Source of the DNA: an uncultured Collinsella sp.
Lineage (GTDB): Bacteria > Actinomycetota > Coriobacteriia > Coriobacteriales > Coriobacteriaceae
Assembly (NCBI GenBank): GCA_900542905.1
Contig: UQPF01000006.1
Span: 1-64,000, forward strand
Direction: 5' to 3'
DNA length: 64,000 bases
The position numbers were made by a program, and so were the translations under genes. The stretch's first letter is position 1. Each line of letters starts with the position of its first letter. Below are positions 8,544 through 15,843 of this stretch, one piece after another. The notes beneath the pieces were generated by a model, which saw nothing but the letters and a program-made list of their open reading frames with translations, was not told where the DNA came from and did not search any database.

Positions 8544-9578
8544 TCACTCGACACCGTACAGTTGCTGCGCCGTACCGCCAAGCACAAGGTCGCTGTCTGT
8601 ATCGCTCAGATTTGCAGCGCGAACGCAGGCGACACCCTCGGTGAGCCACTCGCGTTTAACGGGATAGCTCGTGCCAAAAACAATATGGTCTGCACCCAGC
8701 ACGTCAACCGCGCAGGCAAGGAGTGTCTTGCCCCAAGGCTGAGCATGGGACATGTCGAAATAGATGTTGTTCTCGAGGCGCCTGGAAACGGTCTCGGTAT
8801 CGACCTGAAAACGGCCAGAAGCATCAGGGCGCTTGGGACCATGAGGCAGCAGCATCTCCTTGAACGCAAAGTATGCGCCGCCGAGCATGGAGTGGACCAT
8901 CTTGATATTGGGGTAGAGCTCAAAGAAATCGCCAAAGATCTCTCGGCCGATCGCCGTAGTTTGGTCGACGCAGCGGCCATAAGAGCGGCGAAGGTTGTCG
9001 TACGCGAGAAGCGATTCGTTCTCGACCGGCACGGGAACATGGTGCACGTAAACGGTGACATGGCGTTCGTTCAGGTGCTCGAAAAAGCTCGAGAAGACCT
9101 GGTCGTCGAGATAGCGCTTGCCGTAGTGAGCGCAGAGTTGCACACCCGCAAAACCATCGTCGAGCCTGCGGTCGAGCTCCTCCAAATTCGCTTTGGTGCC
9201 AAAGGGCGGCACGGCGACAAGCGGAATCAGACGGCCACTTGACGCCTTCGCGTCAGCAGCCATACCGTCGTTGAAACGCCGGCACATCTCGAGCGACATC
9301 CACTCGTGACAGCCGGGGAGCTTGAGGATCGCCTTGTCGACCCCCGCCTCATCCATATCGGCCAAGCGCTTCTCGAGGGTGTAGTCGCCCTCAATGTAGT
9401 TAAGACCCGGAGAACCGGCGGGCATCTCGATCACGATCTGTCGTTTGCCGGCGGAATTCATGGTCAGATAGCCTTCGGTGTCATAGGCGCGGGGTACCTC
9501 GGCCAAAAACTGTTCGCAGAGCGTCTCGTCATGAAAGATGCGCTCGTCGAACCAGTAGGAATTTGCATCGATAATCAT
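8544..9578 (-). CDS. Amidohydrolase-2 family TIM-barrel protein
   Basis: The 344-residue sequence has the layout of the amidohydrolase-2 (ACMSD-like) family: an N-terminal beta strand with IDAN, a GVDKAILKLPG strand, a GFAGVQLCAHYGKRYLDD segment, YPNIKMVHSMLGGAYF and a C-terminal HIVFGTSYPVKREW strand. Two metal positions look lost: the usual IDxHxH reads IDANSYW, and the usual GSDxP reads GTSYP. It may therefore act without the normal metal or with a different one. It is the first gene of the operon ending in the PTS permease. A 17-bp palindrome about 80-100 bp upstream is a candidate operator. Confidence 0.75.
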   Translation of the reverse strand: MIIDANSYWFDERIFHDETLCEQFLAEVPRAYDTEGYLTMNSAGKRQIVIEMPAGSPGLNYIEGDYTLEKRLADMDEAGVDKAILKLPGCHEWMSLEMCRRFNDGMAADAKASSGRLIPLVAVPPFGTKANLEELDRRLDDGFAGVQLCAHYGKRYLDDQVFSSFFEHLNERHVTVYVHHVPVPVENESLLAYDNLRRSYGRCVDQTTAIGREIFGDFFELYPNIKMVHSMLGGAYFAFKEMLLPHGPKRPDASGRFQVDTETVSRRLENNIYFDMSHAQPWGKTLLACAVDVLGADHIVFGTSYPVKREWLTEGVACVRAANLSDTDSDLVLGGTAQQLYGVE

Positions 9579-9659
9579 TGGTTGGAACCGCCTTTCATCT
9601 TGTTGAAAACATTCTAGAAAAGCAGGTACCCGGACATCAATTCCAGCTTAAGCCAACTG

Positions 9660-9676
9660 TATTCCATTTTGGAATA
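9660..9676. promoter_or_regulatory. Palindrome upstream of the ceramidase-like operon
   Basis: TATTCCA-TTT-TGGAATA is a perfect 7-bp inverted repeat with a 3-bp centre. It lies about 80 bp upstream of the first operon gene (start 9578). A second short palindrome, TTCTAGAA, is at 9612-9619. Operator function is inferred from position. Confidence 0.4.
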
Positions 9677-9746
9677 GAACTTACCGCTCACACGCGAACC
9701 TCGCTCGCTCAACGAGACAAGCGCTAACAGCACGGGCTTAGACAGA

Positions 9747-9783
9747 AAACGGTCGGCCCGCATCCGTTGCGGGCCGACCGTTT
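9747..9783 (-). terminator. Terminator of the HTH-aminotransferase gene
   Basis: A strong stem (AAACGGTCGGCCCGCA with complement) is followed on the minus strand by TTTTCTGT. It lies 22 bp past the stop codon of the gene ending at 9805. Confidence 0.85.
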
Positions 9784-9804
9784 CATTACAGGCTACCTTT
9801 GCCG

Positions 9805-11325
9805 TTACGCCTGACGGTAATGGTCAAAGAAGTCGGCGAGGTCTTCGAGGGACTCTTTGAGCACTTCCATGCGCGGCAGGTACACGATGCGGAAGTGATC
9901 GGGCTCGGCCCAGTTAAAGCCGCCGCCGCGCGTGATCAGAATCTTCTTCTCGTGCAGCAGGTCGAGGGCAAACTGCTCGTCATCGGTGATGTTGAACTTC
10001 TTAACATCCATCTTGGGGAAGATGTAGAACGCCGCGCGCGGCTTGACCACCGAGATGCCGTCGATCTTGTTGAGCGCCTCATACACAAAGTTGCGCTGCT
10101 CGTAGACACGGCCGCCGGGACGGATGTAGTCGTTAACGGACTGATGGCCGCCGAGCGCCGTCTGGACGATCGACTGAGCCGGCACGTTGGAGCACAGGCG
10201 CATGTTGGAGAGCATGTTGATGCCCATGATGAAGTCGCTCATGCAGCGCTGGTTGCCCGAAAGCACCATCCAGCCAATGCGATAGCCCGCGATCATGTGC
10301 GACTTGGACAGACCGCTAAAGGTGACACAGGGCAGATCGGGGGCGAGCGAGGCAATCGAGACGTGCTCGTAGCCGTCCATGCACAGGCGGTCGTAGATCT
10401 CATCGGCAAAGATCATCAGCTGATGCCTGCGTGCAATCTCGACGATGCCCTCGAGCACCTCGCGCGGATAGACAGAACCCGTGGGGTTGTTGGGGTTGAT
10501 GATGACGAGGGCTTTGGTCGCGCTCGTGATCTTGGACTCCATATCCTCCAGGTCGGGATACCAATCCGCCTGCTCATCGCACAGATAATGTACGGGATGA
10601 CCGCCAGCAAGGGTTGCGCACGCCGTCCAGAGCGGATAGTCGGGGCTGGGGATCAGAATCTCGTCGCCATTGTCGAGCAGCGCGTTCATCGAAAGCTGAA
10701 TGAGCTCGGACACGCCGTTGCCCGTGTAGATATGCTCCATCTGAACGTTGGGCAGGCCCTTGATCTGCGAATACTGCATGATCGCCTTGCGCGCGGAGAA
10801 CAGGCCACGCGAGTTGGAATAGCCTTCGCAGTCGGGCAGCTGCTGGCGCATGTCCTTGATGACCTCATCGGGCGTGCGGAAACCGAAGGGCGCCGGGTTG
10901 CCGATATTGAGCTTGAGGATGCGCTCGCCCTCGTCCTCCATACGGGCGGCCTCGTCGACGACGGGACCGCGCACGTCATACAGGACGTTATCGAGCTTGG
11001 TGGATTTAGAAAAAGTACGCATGGTGGTGCTCCTTGCAATTTGAGCTGAGGGATGGGGTTCGGGCTTGGAATCGTTGCGGGGTGATGATGCCTCGCCTTG
11101 ATCGGCGTCGCCGGCAAGCAGCCAGGTAACATCGACCTCCAAAATACGGGCGAGCAGCTCAGCCACATCGCGCCGCGGGATCGTCTTGCCGCTCACATAT
11201 TGGCTCATCTGACTCTTGCCGAGTTTTTTGCCGAGCATCTCCGATGCGCGGATCACGTCCGACTGGCGAACGTCGCGATCGGACATAGCCTGTCGCAGGC
11301 GATCGCTAAACGTCTCTTGGGCCAC
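9805..11325 (-). CDS. XRE HTH domain fused to AlaA-type aminotransferase
   Basis: From the GTG at 11325 (behind AAGGAGG) the product has 506 residues. Residues 8-75 form an XRE-type helix-turn-helix (SQMSQYVSGKTIPRR recognition region), 76-101 a Pro/Ser-rich linker, and 102-506 a class I aminotransferase. Visible enzyme residues are NPNNPTGS (278-284), FADEIYD with Asp308, and PLP Lys341 in SGLSKSHMIAG. The enzyme part resembles AlaA, which interconverts alanine and pyruvate with glutamate and 2-oxoglutarate. Inside the gene, ATG at 11022 (residue 102) has its own GCAAGGAG and matches the usual start of stand-alone AlaA. A free enzyme may therefore also be made. GTTCAATTT half-sites around the promoter suggest self-regulation (inference). 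Confidence 0.9.
   Translation of the reverse strand: MAQETFSDRLRQAMSDRDVRQSDVIRASEMLGKKLGKSQMSQYVSGKTIPRRDVAELLARILEVDVTWLLAGDADQGEASSPRNDSKPEPHPSAQIARSTTMRTFSKSTKLDNVLYDVRGPVVDEAARMEDEGERILKLNIGNPAPFGFRTPDEVIKDMRQQLPDCEGYSNSRGLFSARKAIMQYSQIKGLPNVQMEHIYTGNGVSELIQLSMNALLDNGDEILIPSPDYPLWTACATLAGGHPVHYLCDEQADWYPDLEDMESKITSATKALVIINPNNPTGSVYPREVLEGIVEIARRHQLMIFADEIYDRLCMDGYEHVSIASLAPDLPCVTFSGLSKSHMIAGYRIGWMVLSGNQRCMSDFIMGINMLSNMRLCSNVPAQSIVQTALGGHQSVNDYIRPGGRVYEQRNFVYEALNKIDGISVVKPRAAFYIFPKMDVKKFNITDDEQFALDLLHEKKILITRGGGFNWAEPDHFRIVYLPRMEVLKESLEDLADFFDHYRQA
11020..11037 (-). promoter_or_regulatory. Internal ribosome binding site and ATG in the fusion gene
   Basis: On the minus strand GCAAGGAG is followed by a 7-nt spacer and ATG, in frame with the aminotransferase and exactly where an AlaA-type enzyme would begin (MRTFSKS). 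It could initiate a second, HTH-less product. Confidence 0.55.
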
Positions 11326-11346
11326 TAGAACCTCCTTGCTGGCAAA

Positions 11347-11428
11347 GTTCAATTTATAGAACACGAATTGAACCATGGTTCAATTTAGCAAGCAGTATAA
11401 CGCGGCGCTTCATTCGAAAGTTCAATTT
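11347..11428. promoter_or_regulatory. Operator-like array GTTCAATTT / AATTGAAC
   Basis: GTTCAATTT occurs at 11347-11355, 11378-11386 and 11420-11428. The middle one forms a perfect 20-bp palindrome (11366-11385, AATTGAACC with its complement). The array begins about 20 bp upstream of the GTG start of the HTH-aminotransferase gene. It is the natural candidate site for its own XRE domain. Confidence 0.6.
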
Positions 11429-11487
11429 CATAAGAAAATGTACCGGACTCCGAGATCTGCCCAAAGCAAACAATGGCGTGTACACGT

Positions 11488-12345
11488 TTAGAGGTATTCG
11501 AGAAAACGGGCGGCGGCAAGCGAAACATCGGCCGTTCGATATATGGCGTTGATCTGCCGATGGGGATGTCCCTCGAGCGAACGCACGGCAACATCGAACT
11601 GACAACGGCGCAAGATGAGCGCGGGAAGAATGCTCACGCCCAGGCCGTCCTCGACCATAGCCATAATCGCATAATCATCCCAGGTCGACAGCTTGGAGCG
11701 CACCGTCAGCCCCGCCCGACGGAACAGCGGCGTAATTTCGTCATCGGTGCCGCGTTCTAGCAGAATAAACTGCTCGTTGGCTAAATCGGCAAGAGAAACG
11801 ACCTCCACCGTGGCAAGCAAAGAATCTGCCGGCACTACCGCCATCAACTCGTCGCGCACCAAAGACCGCGATGCCATGCCGTTTTCTCGGGGTTCACGCG
11901 GGATAAAGCCCAGGTCACAACGACCCTCAGCCACCCATTGTTCGATCTCTGAATAGTCGCCCATCAGCAACTCATAATCGACGTCCGGGTGATCGGCGCG
12001 AAAGCGCGCAATCACCGGCGGCAGCACGTGGGTCGCCACGCTCGAAAACGTACCGATGCAGATTTTGCCGCGCATGAGCCCACGCATCTCATCCACCCGT
12101 CGCTGCAAACGAACAAATTCCTCGCATAACGCCTCGACCGCCGGCATGACTTGCCGCCCATCGGCAGAAAGTACTACGCCCTCGCGGCTTCTATCGAGCA
12201 CTTTAAAGCCCCAGTCTGCCTCAAGATCGGCCACCATACGGCTCACGCCCGACTGCGAATAGCTCAGCCGCTCGGCGGCGCGCGTAAAACTGCCGGCGTG
12301 CACGGTCTCGAGCAGCACCTGCATCTTTTGAATATTCGTTTCCAC
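11488..12345 (-). CDS. LysR-family regulator (divergent from EamA exporter)
   Basis: GTG at 12345 follows GGTGGAGG and gives 285 residues (an upstream ATG has no ribosome site). The winged helix occupies residues 1-60 (AAERLSYSQSGVSRMVADLE) and the effector-binding domain runs from about residue 87. It is divergently transcribed from the EamA-type transporter at 12464 across 118 bp that contain a LysR-box-like inverted repeat at 12418-12434. The usual LysR arrangement predicts that it controls that exporter. The ligand is unknown. It resembles the regulator at 43552-44418 in layout and motifs. Confidence 0.9.
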   Translation of the reverse strand: METNIQKMQVLLETVHAGSFTRAAERLSYSQSGVSRMVADLEADWGFKVLDRSREGVVLSADGRQVMPAVEALCEEFVRLQRRVDEMRGLMRGKICIGTFSSVATHVLPPVIARFRADHPDVDYELLMGDYSEIEQWVAEGRCDLGFIPREPRENGMASRSLVRDELMAVVPADSLLATVEVVSLADLANEQFILLERGTDDEITPLFRRAGLTVRSKLSTWDDYAIMAMVEDGLGVSILPALILRRCQFDVAVRSLEGHPHRQINAIYRTADVSLAAARFLEYL

Positions 12346-12417
12346 GGCACCCCTCCACCTTTGCATGAGTTTTTGTCATGTTATCCATGCATTATATTCG
12401 CTTTTCTTCTAAAGCCA

Positions 12418-12434
12418 GTTCACCCATAGTGAAC
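12418..12434. promoter_or_regulatory. Candidate LysR box between LysR and EamA genes
   Basis: GTTCAC-CCATA-GTGAAC is a perfect 6-bp inverted repeat with a T-N11-A core, the usual form of a LysR recognition site. It lies 30 bp upstream of the transporter start. Confidence 0.5.
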
Positions 12435-12463
12435 ATGCTCGGATATAGAAGGGATGTCAGCGC

Positions 12464-13375
12464 ATGAACAACGGACTGTTTACGTACTTAGCAGCCTTGC
12501 TATTGTTTGGCTCCAACGGCATCATCGCCGCCGCCATCGCGCTGCCGAGCTCCGATATCGTGCTACTACGCACGTTTTTGGGCGCACTCTCGCTTGTCAC
12601 CATCCTCGCCATCACCCAACGCCATAAGTTGCAGGCGCCATCTCGCCCCAGCGAAGCCGCAGCCCTCCTCCTCTCGGGAGCCGCGCTGGGCGCCAGCTGG
12701 ATTTTTCTGTTCCGCGCCTACCAGACGATCGGCGTCGGCGTATCCTCGCTGCTGTACTACTGCGGCCCCATCATTGTCATGGCGCTCTCCCCACTCATCT
12801 TTGGCGAAAAACTGACCGGCGGCAAAATCGCCGGGTTTATCGCCGTCGCCTGCGGTGCTTTTCTCATTGCAGCACAAGGTCTAGGCGGCAACATGCCCAT
12901 TGCGGGTATCGTCTGCGGTATCGCCTCGGCATTTTGTTATGCGCTGATGGTCATCGCTAGCAAGGGTGCGCCGCACATCGAAGGCCTCGAGAACTCCACG
13001 CTCCAGGTGAGCGCCGCCTTTGTGACCGTGCTGGTCCTCACGCTCATCACGCAGGGCGCTCCCTCATTCCTGTCCGCCGGCGTCGCCGCCAGTATTGATT
13101 GGCGCGCCGTCGTTATGCTCGGCGTCGTCAACACCGGCATCGGTTGCCTGCTCTACTTTAGTGCCGTCGCCAAGCTGCCCGTCCAGACCGTCGCGGTCGT
13201 CGGCTACCTCGAGCCGCTTTCGGCCGTCGTGTTTTCCGCCATCCTTTTAGATGAAGCCATAACACCGGTCCGCCTGATGGGTGCCGCACTTATCATCGGC
13301 GGCGCGATTTTTTGCGAACTCGCCGGCAAACGCGCAAGCGCCAAGGCTGGCATAGCCCAGACAGCACGTGCTTAA
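12464..13375 (+). CDS. EamA/DMT-superfamily transporter
   Basis: This 303-residue membrane protein has ten predicted segments arranged as two EamA repeats (about 1-140 and 145-290). YQTIGVGVSSLLYYCGPI and VGYLEPLSAVVFSAILLDEAI are typical repeat ends. Members export metabolites or amino acids, or take up small solutes; the substrate is not readable. GAAGGGA lies ahead of the start. It is probably controlled by the divergent LysR gene. A perfect 24-bp palindrome downstream (13410-13433) may be its terminator. Confidence 0.9.
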   Translation: MNNGLFTYLAALLLFGSNGIIAAAIALPSSDIVLLRTFLGALSLVTILAITQRHKLQAPSRPSEAAALLLSGAALGASWIFLFRAYQTIGVGVSSLLYYCGPIIVMALSPLIFGEKLTGGKIAGFIAVACGAFLIAAQGLGGNMPIAGIVCGIASAFCYALMVIASKGAPHIEGLENSTLQVSAAFVTVLVLTLITQGAPSFLSAGVAASIDWRAVVMLGVVNTGIGCLLYFSAVAKLPVQTVAVVGYLEPLSAVVFSAILLDEAITPVRLMGAALIIGGAIFCELAGKRASAKAGIAQTARA

Positions 13376-13409
13376 AAGCCCCTGTTTTAAAATGCTACCT
13401 ACGTACATA

Positions 13410-13433
13410 AATAATCCCCAGCTGGGGATTATT
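13410..13433. repeat. Perfect 24-bp palindrome
   Basis: AATAATCCCCAG is followed immediately by its exact complement, without a loop. It lies 35 bp past the EamA stop. No T-run follows, so a protein-binding site is as likely as a terminator. A related CCCCAATT motif forms the inverted repeat at 26720-26750. Confidence 0.55.
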
Positions 13434-13488
13434 GTCTAAAAGAACCTGATGTGCCAAACTGCTCTTGTATGTATAAAGACGGCATAAA

Positions 13489-13513
13489 GGTTATCTGTCC
13501 TAGACAGATAACC
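13489..13513. promoter_or_regulatory. Inverted repeat in the kup leader
   Basis: GGTTATCTGTC-CTA-GACAGATAACC has perfect 11-bp arms. It ends 8 bp before the kup ribosome binding site and could be an operator or a leader hairpin that affects translation. Confidence 0.55.
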
Positions 13514-13533
13514 GGATGTCTAAGGGAGTCCAC

Positions 13534-15762
13534 GTGGCACACAACAAACTGGAGGCAAGTCCCCAAGACCAGCGTGGTCAAGGCGGGCACGGAGCCATCC
13601 CCCTCTCCGCTGGCATGCTGCTTGTAACGCTCGGCGTCGTCTATGGCGACATCGGCACGAGCCCCATGTACACCATGAAATCAATCGTCGCCAACAACGG
13701 CGGCATCGGTACCGTCAGCGAGGACATGATCCTGGGCGCGCTTTCGCTCGTCATTTGGACCATGACGCTCGTGACCACGGTCAAGTACGTGGTAATCGCC
13801 ATGAAGGCCGACAACCACAACGAAGGCGGCATCTTCGCCCTGTTCAGTCTCGTGCGCAAGGTGGCGCCATGGCTGATTCTCCCCGCCATGATCGGCGGCG
13901 CGGCACTGCTCGCCGACGGCATCCTCACCCCCGCGGTCACGGTCACCACGGCCATCGAGGGTCTGCGCACCATCGAATGGGGCCATGCGCTGCTGGGCGA
14001 CGGCCAGACCAACGTCATCATCATCACCATCATCATTATCTGTGGCCTATTTGCCATGCAGCGCGCCGGTACCTCGTCGATCGGCAAGCTGTTCGGCCCG
14101 CTCATGACGCTGTGGTTCCTGTTCTTAGCTGGCGCCGGTCTGTTCAACATGCTCGGCAACCTGTCCATCTTGCGCGCGCTCAACCCCATCCGCGGCATTA
14201 TGTTCCTGTTCTCGCCCATCAACCACTCGGGCATCATGGTGCTCGGCTTCGTCTTCCTGTCGACGACCGGCGCCGAGGCGCTCTATTCAGACATGGGCCA
14301 CGTAGGCAAGGCCAACATCTACGCATCCTGGCCGTTTGTTAAGGCGGCGCTAATCCTTAACTACCTGGGTCAGGGCGCTTGGCTGCTCGCCAACAATTCC
14401 AATCCCCAGATGCTCGCGATGGATATCGTCAACCCGTTCTATATGATGCTTCCCGAGCCCCTGCGCCCCTTTGCCATCGTGCTTTCGGCCGTGGCAGCCA
14501 TCATTGCCTCGCAGGCGCTCATCACCGGCTCCTTCTCGCTGGTATCCGAGGCAACGCGTCTCAACCTTATGCCGCATCTGCGCATCCACTACCCCAGCGA
14601 CACCAAGGGTCAGCTCTATATTCCGCTCGTCAACAACATCATGTGGGTCGGCTGCATCTTCATCGTGCTGCTGTTCCAAAACTCCGAGCGCATGGAGAGC
14701 GCCTACGGCCTCGCCATTACCGTGACCATGCTCATGACCACGACGCTTTTGACGAGCTATATCGCTGGCATTCTCAAGCACAAGCTGGGCGCCTGCGTCT
14801 TCGCCCTGCTCTTCGGTGCCATTGAGCTGTGCTTCTTTGCCTCGTGCCTCACCATGTTCTTTGACGGCGGCTATGTGATGATCTTCCTGGCCGCACTGCT
14901 GTTTGGCCTTATGTACGTGTGGCGCCGTGGCACCGCCATCGAGCGCACGCAGACGATTCTGTTGCCCGTCTCCAAGTACATCGATCAGCTCAACCGCCTG
15001 CGCAACGACGAGACCTATCCCGTGCTCGCCGACAATCTGGTATTTCTCACCAACAGCCCCGACCCGCTCACGCTCGACCGCGACGTGCTCTATTCCATCC
15101 TGGATAAGCATCCCAAGCGCGCCAAGGCATATTGGTTCATTAACGTGCACGTTACCGACGAACCCTATACGCACGAGTATTCCGTCGAGACCTTTGGCAC
15201 GGACTTCCTCTTCCGCGTTCGCCTGGACCTGGGCTTTAAAGTCAACCAGCGCGTCAACGCTTATCTGCGTCAGATCGTCGGCGACTTGATGGCATCGGGC
15301 GAGCTGCCGCCGCAACATCACACCTACTCCATCTACGAGACACGCGGCAACGTGGGTGACTTCCGCTTTTGTATGCTGCGCAAGATGCTTGCCCCCGAAA
15401 CGGACATCAACCGCAATGACCACCGCGTGATGGCCATCAAGTACGCCGTCCGCCGCGCCTGCGGAAGCCCGGCACGCTGGTACGGTCTTGAGAACTCGGC
15501 CATCATCATCGAGTACGTGCCGCTGTTTGCCCGCATGCGCCCGGCCGTTAAGCTCGTGCGCACCCAGGTGCCGCTCGAGGTTCAGATCGAAGAGGCCGAG
15601 GAAATGGAAGTCGACATCTTCTCGGACGACTTGGTCAACGGCAACGAAGCCGGTAAGGACATGAACGTCGATCCCACCGAGTTGCTCGAGAGCGTCGCCG
15701 ATACGCCCGAACAGCAACTCGACGGACTCGAGAGCACCCAGTTCAACGACGCCAACTTCTAA
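13534..15762 (+). CDS. kup: Kup-type potassium uptake transporter
   Basis: The product is about 742 residues long, the usual length for this family. The GVVYGDIGTSPMYTMKSI motif near the N-terminus is diagnostic of KUP/HAK potassium transporters. About twelve membrane segments follow to residue ~450, then a long cytoplasmic tail. The transporter brings in potassium by proton symport. GTG at 13534 is preferred because AAGGGAG lies 5 nt upstream; an in-frame ATG at 13516 would add six residues but has no ribosome site. The leader contains a perfect inverted repeat. A terminator follows at 15785. Confidence 0.95.
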   Translation: MAHNKLEASPQDQRGQGGHGAIPLSAGMLLVTLGVVYGDIGTSPMYTMKSIVANNGGIGTVSEDMILGALSLVIWTMTLVTTVKYVVIAMKADNHNEGGIFALFSLVRKVAPWLILPAMIGGAALLADGILTPAVTVTTAIEGLRTIEWGHALLGDGQTNVIIITIIIICGLFAMQRAGTSSIGKLFGPLMTLWFLFLAGAGLFNMLGNLSILRALNPIRGIMFLFSPINHSGIMVLGFVFLSTTGAEALYSDMGHVGKANIYASWPFVKAALILNYLGQGAWLLANNSNPQMLAMDIVNPFYMMLPEPLRPFAIVLSAVAAIIASQALITGSFSLVSEATRLNLMPHLRIHYPSDTKGQLYIPLVNNIMWVGCIFIVLLFQNSERMESAYGLAITVTMLMTTTLLTSYIAGILKHKLGACVFALLFGAIELCFFASCLTMFFDGGYVMIFLAALLFGLMYVWRRGTAIERTQTILLPVSKYIDQLNRLRNDETYPVLADNLVFLTNSPDPLTLDRDVLYSILDKHPKRAKAYWFINVHVTDEPYTHEYSVETFGTDFLFRVRLDLGFKVNQRVNAYLRQIVGDLMASGELPPQHHTYSIYETRGNVGDFRFCMLRKMLAPETDINRNDHRVMAIKYAVRRACGSPARWYGLENSAIIIEYVPLFARMRPAVKLVRTQVPLEVQIEEAEEMEVDIFSDDLVNGNEAGKDMNVDPTELLESVADTPEQQLDGLESTQFNDANF

Positions 15763-15784
15763 CACGCCACCAGCCATTGACGAC

Positions 15785-15826
15785 AACGGCCTCGCATCTC
15801 ATAAGAGGTGCGAGGCCGTTTTATGT
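15785..15826 (+). terminator. Terminator after kup
   Basis: The stem ACGGCCTCGCA with its complement and an inner CTC/GAG pairing is followed by TTTTATGT. It lies 22 bp past the kup stop. Confidence 0.85.
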
Positions 15827-15843
15827 CGCAACGGACCAGTGAG

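Noticed and set aside
13434..13533. c-di-AMP (ydaO) riboswitch ahead of kup
   Set aside because: The leader is short and lacks the conserved blocks of that aptamer.
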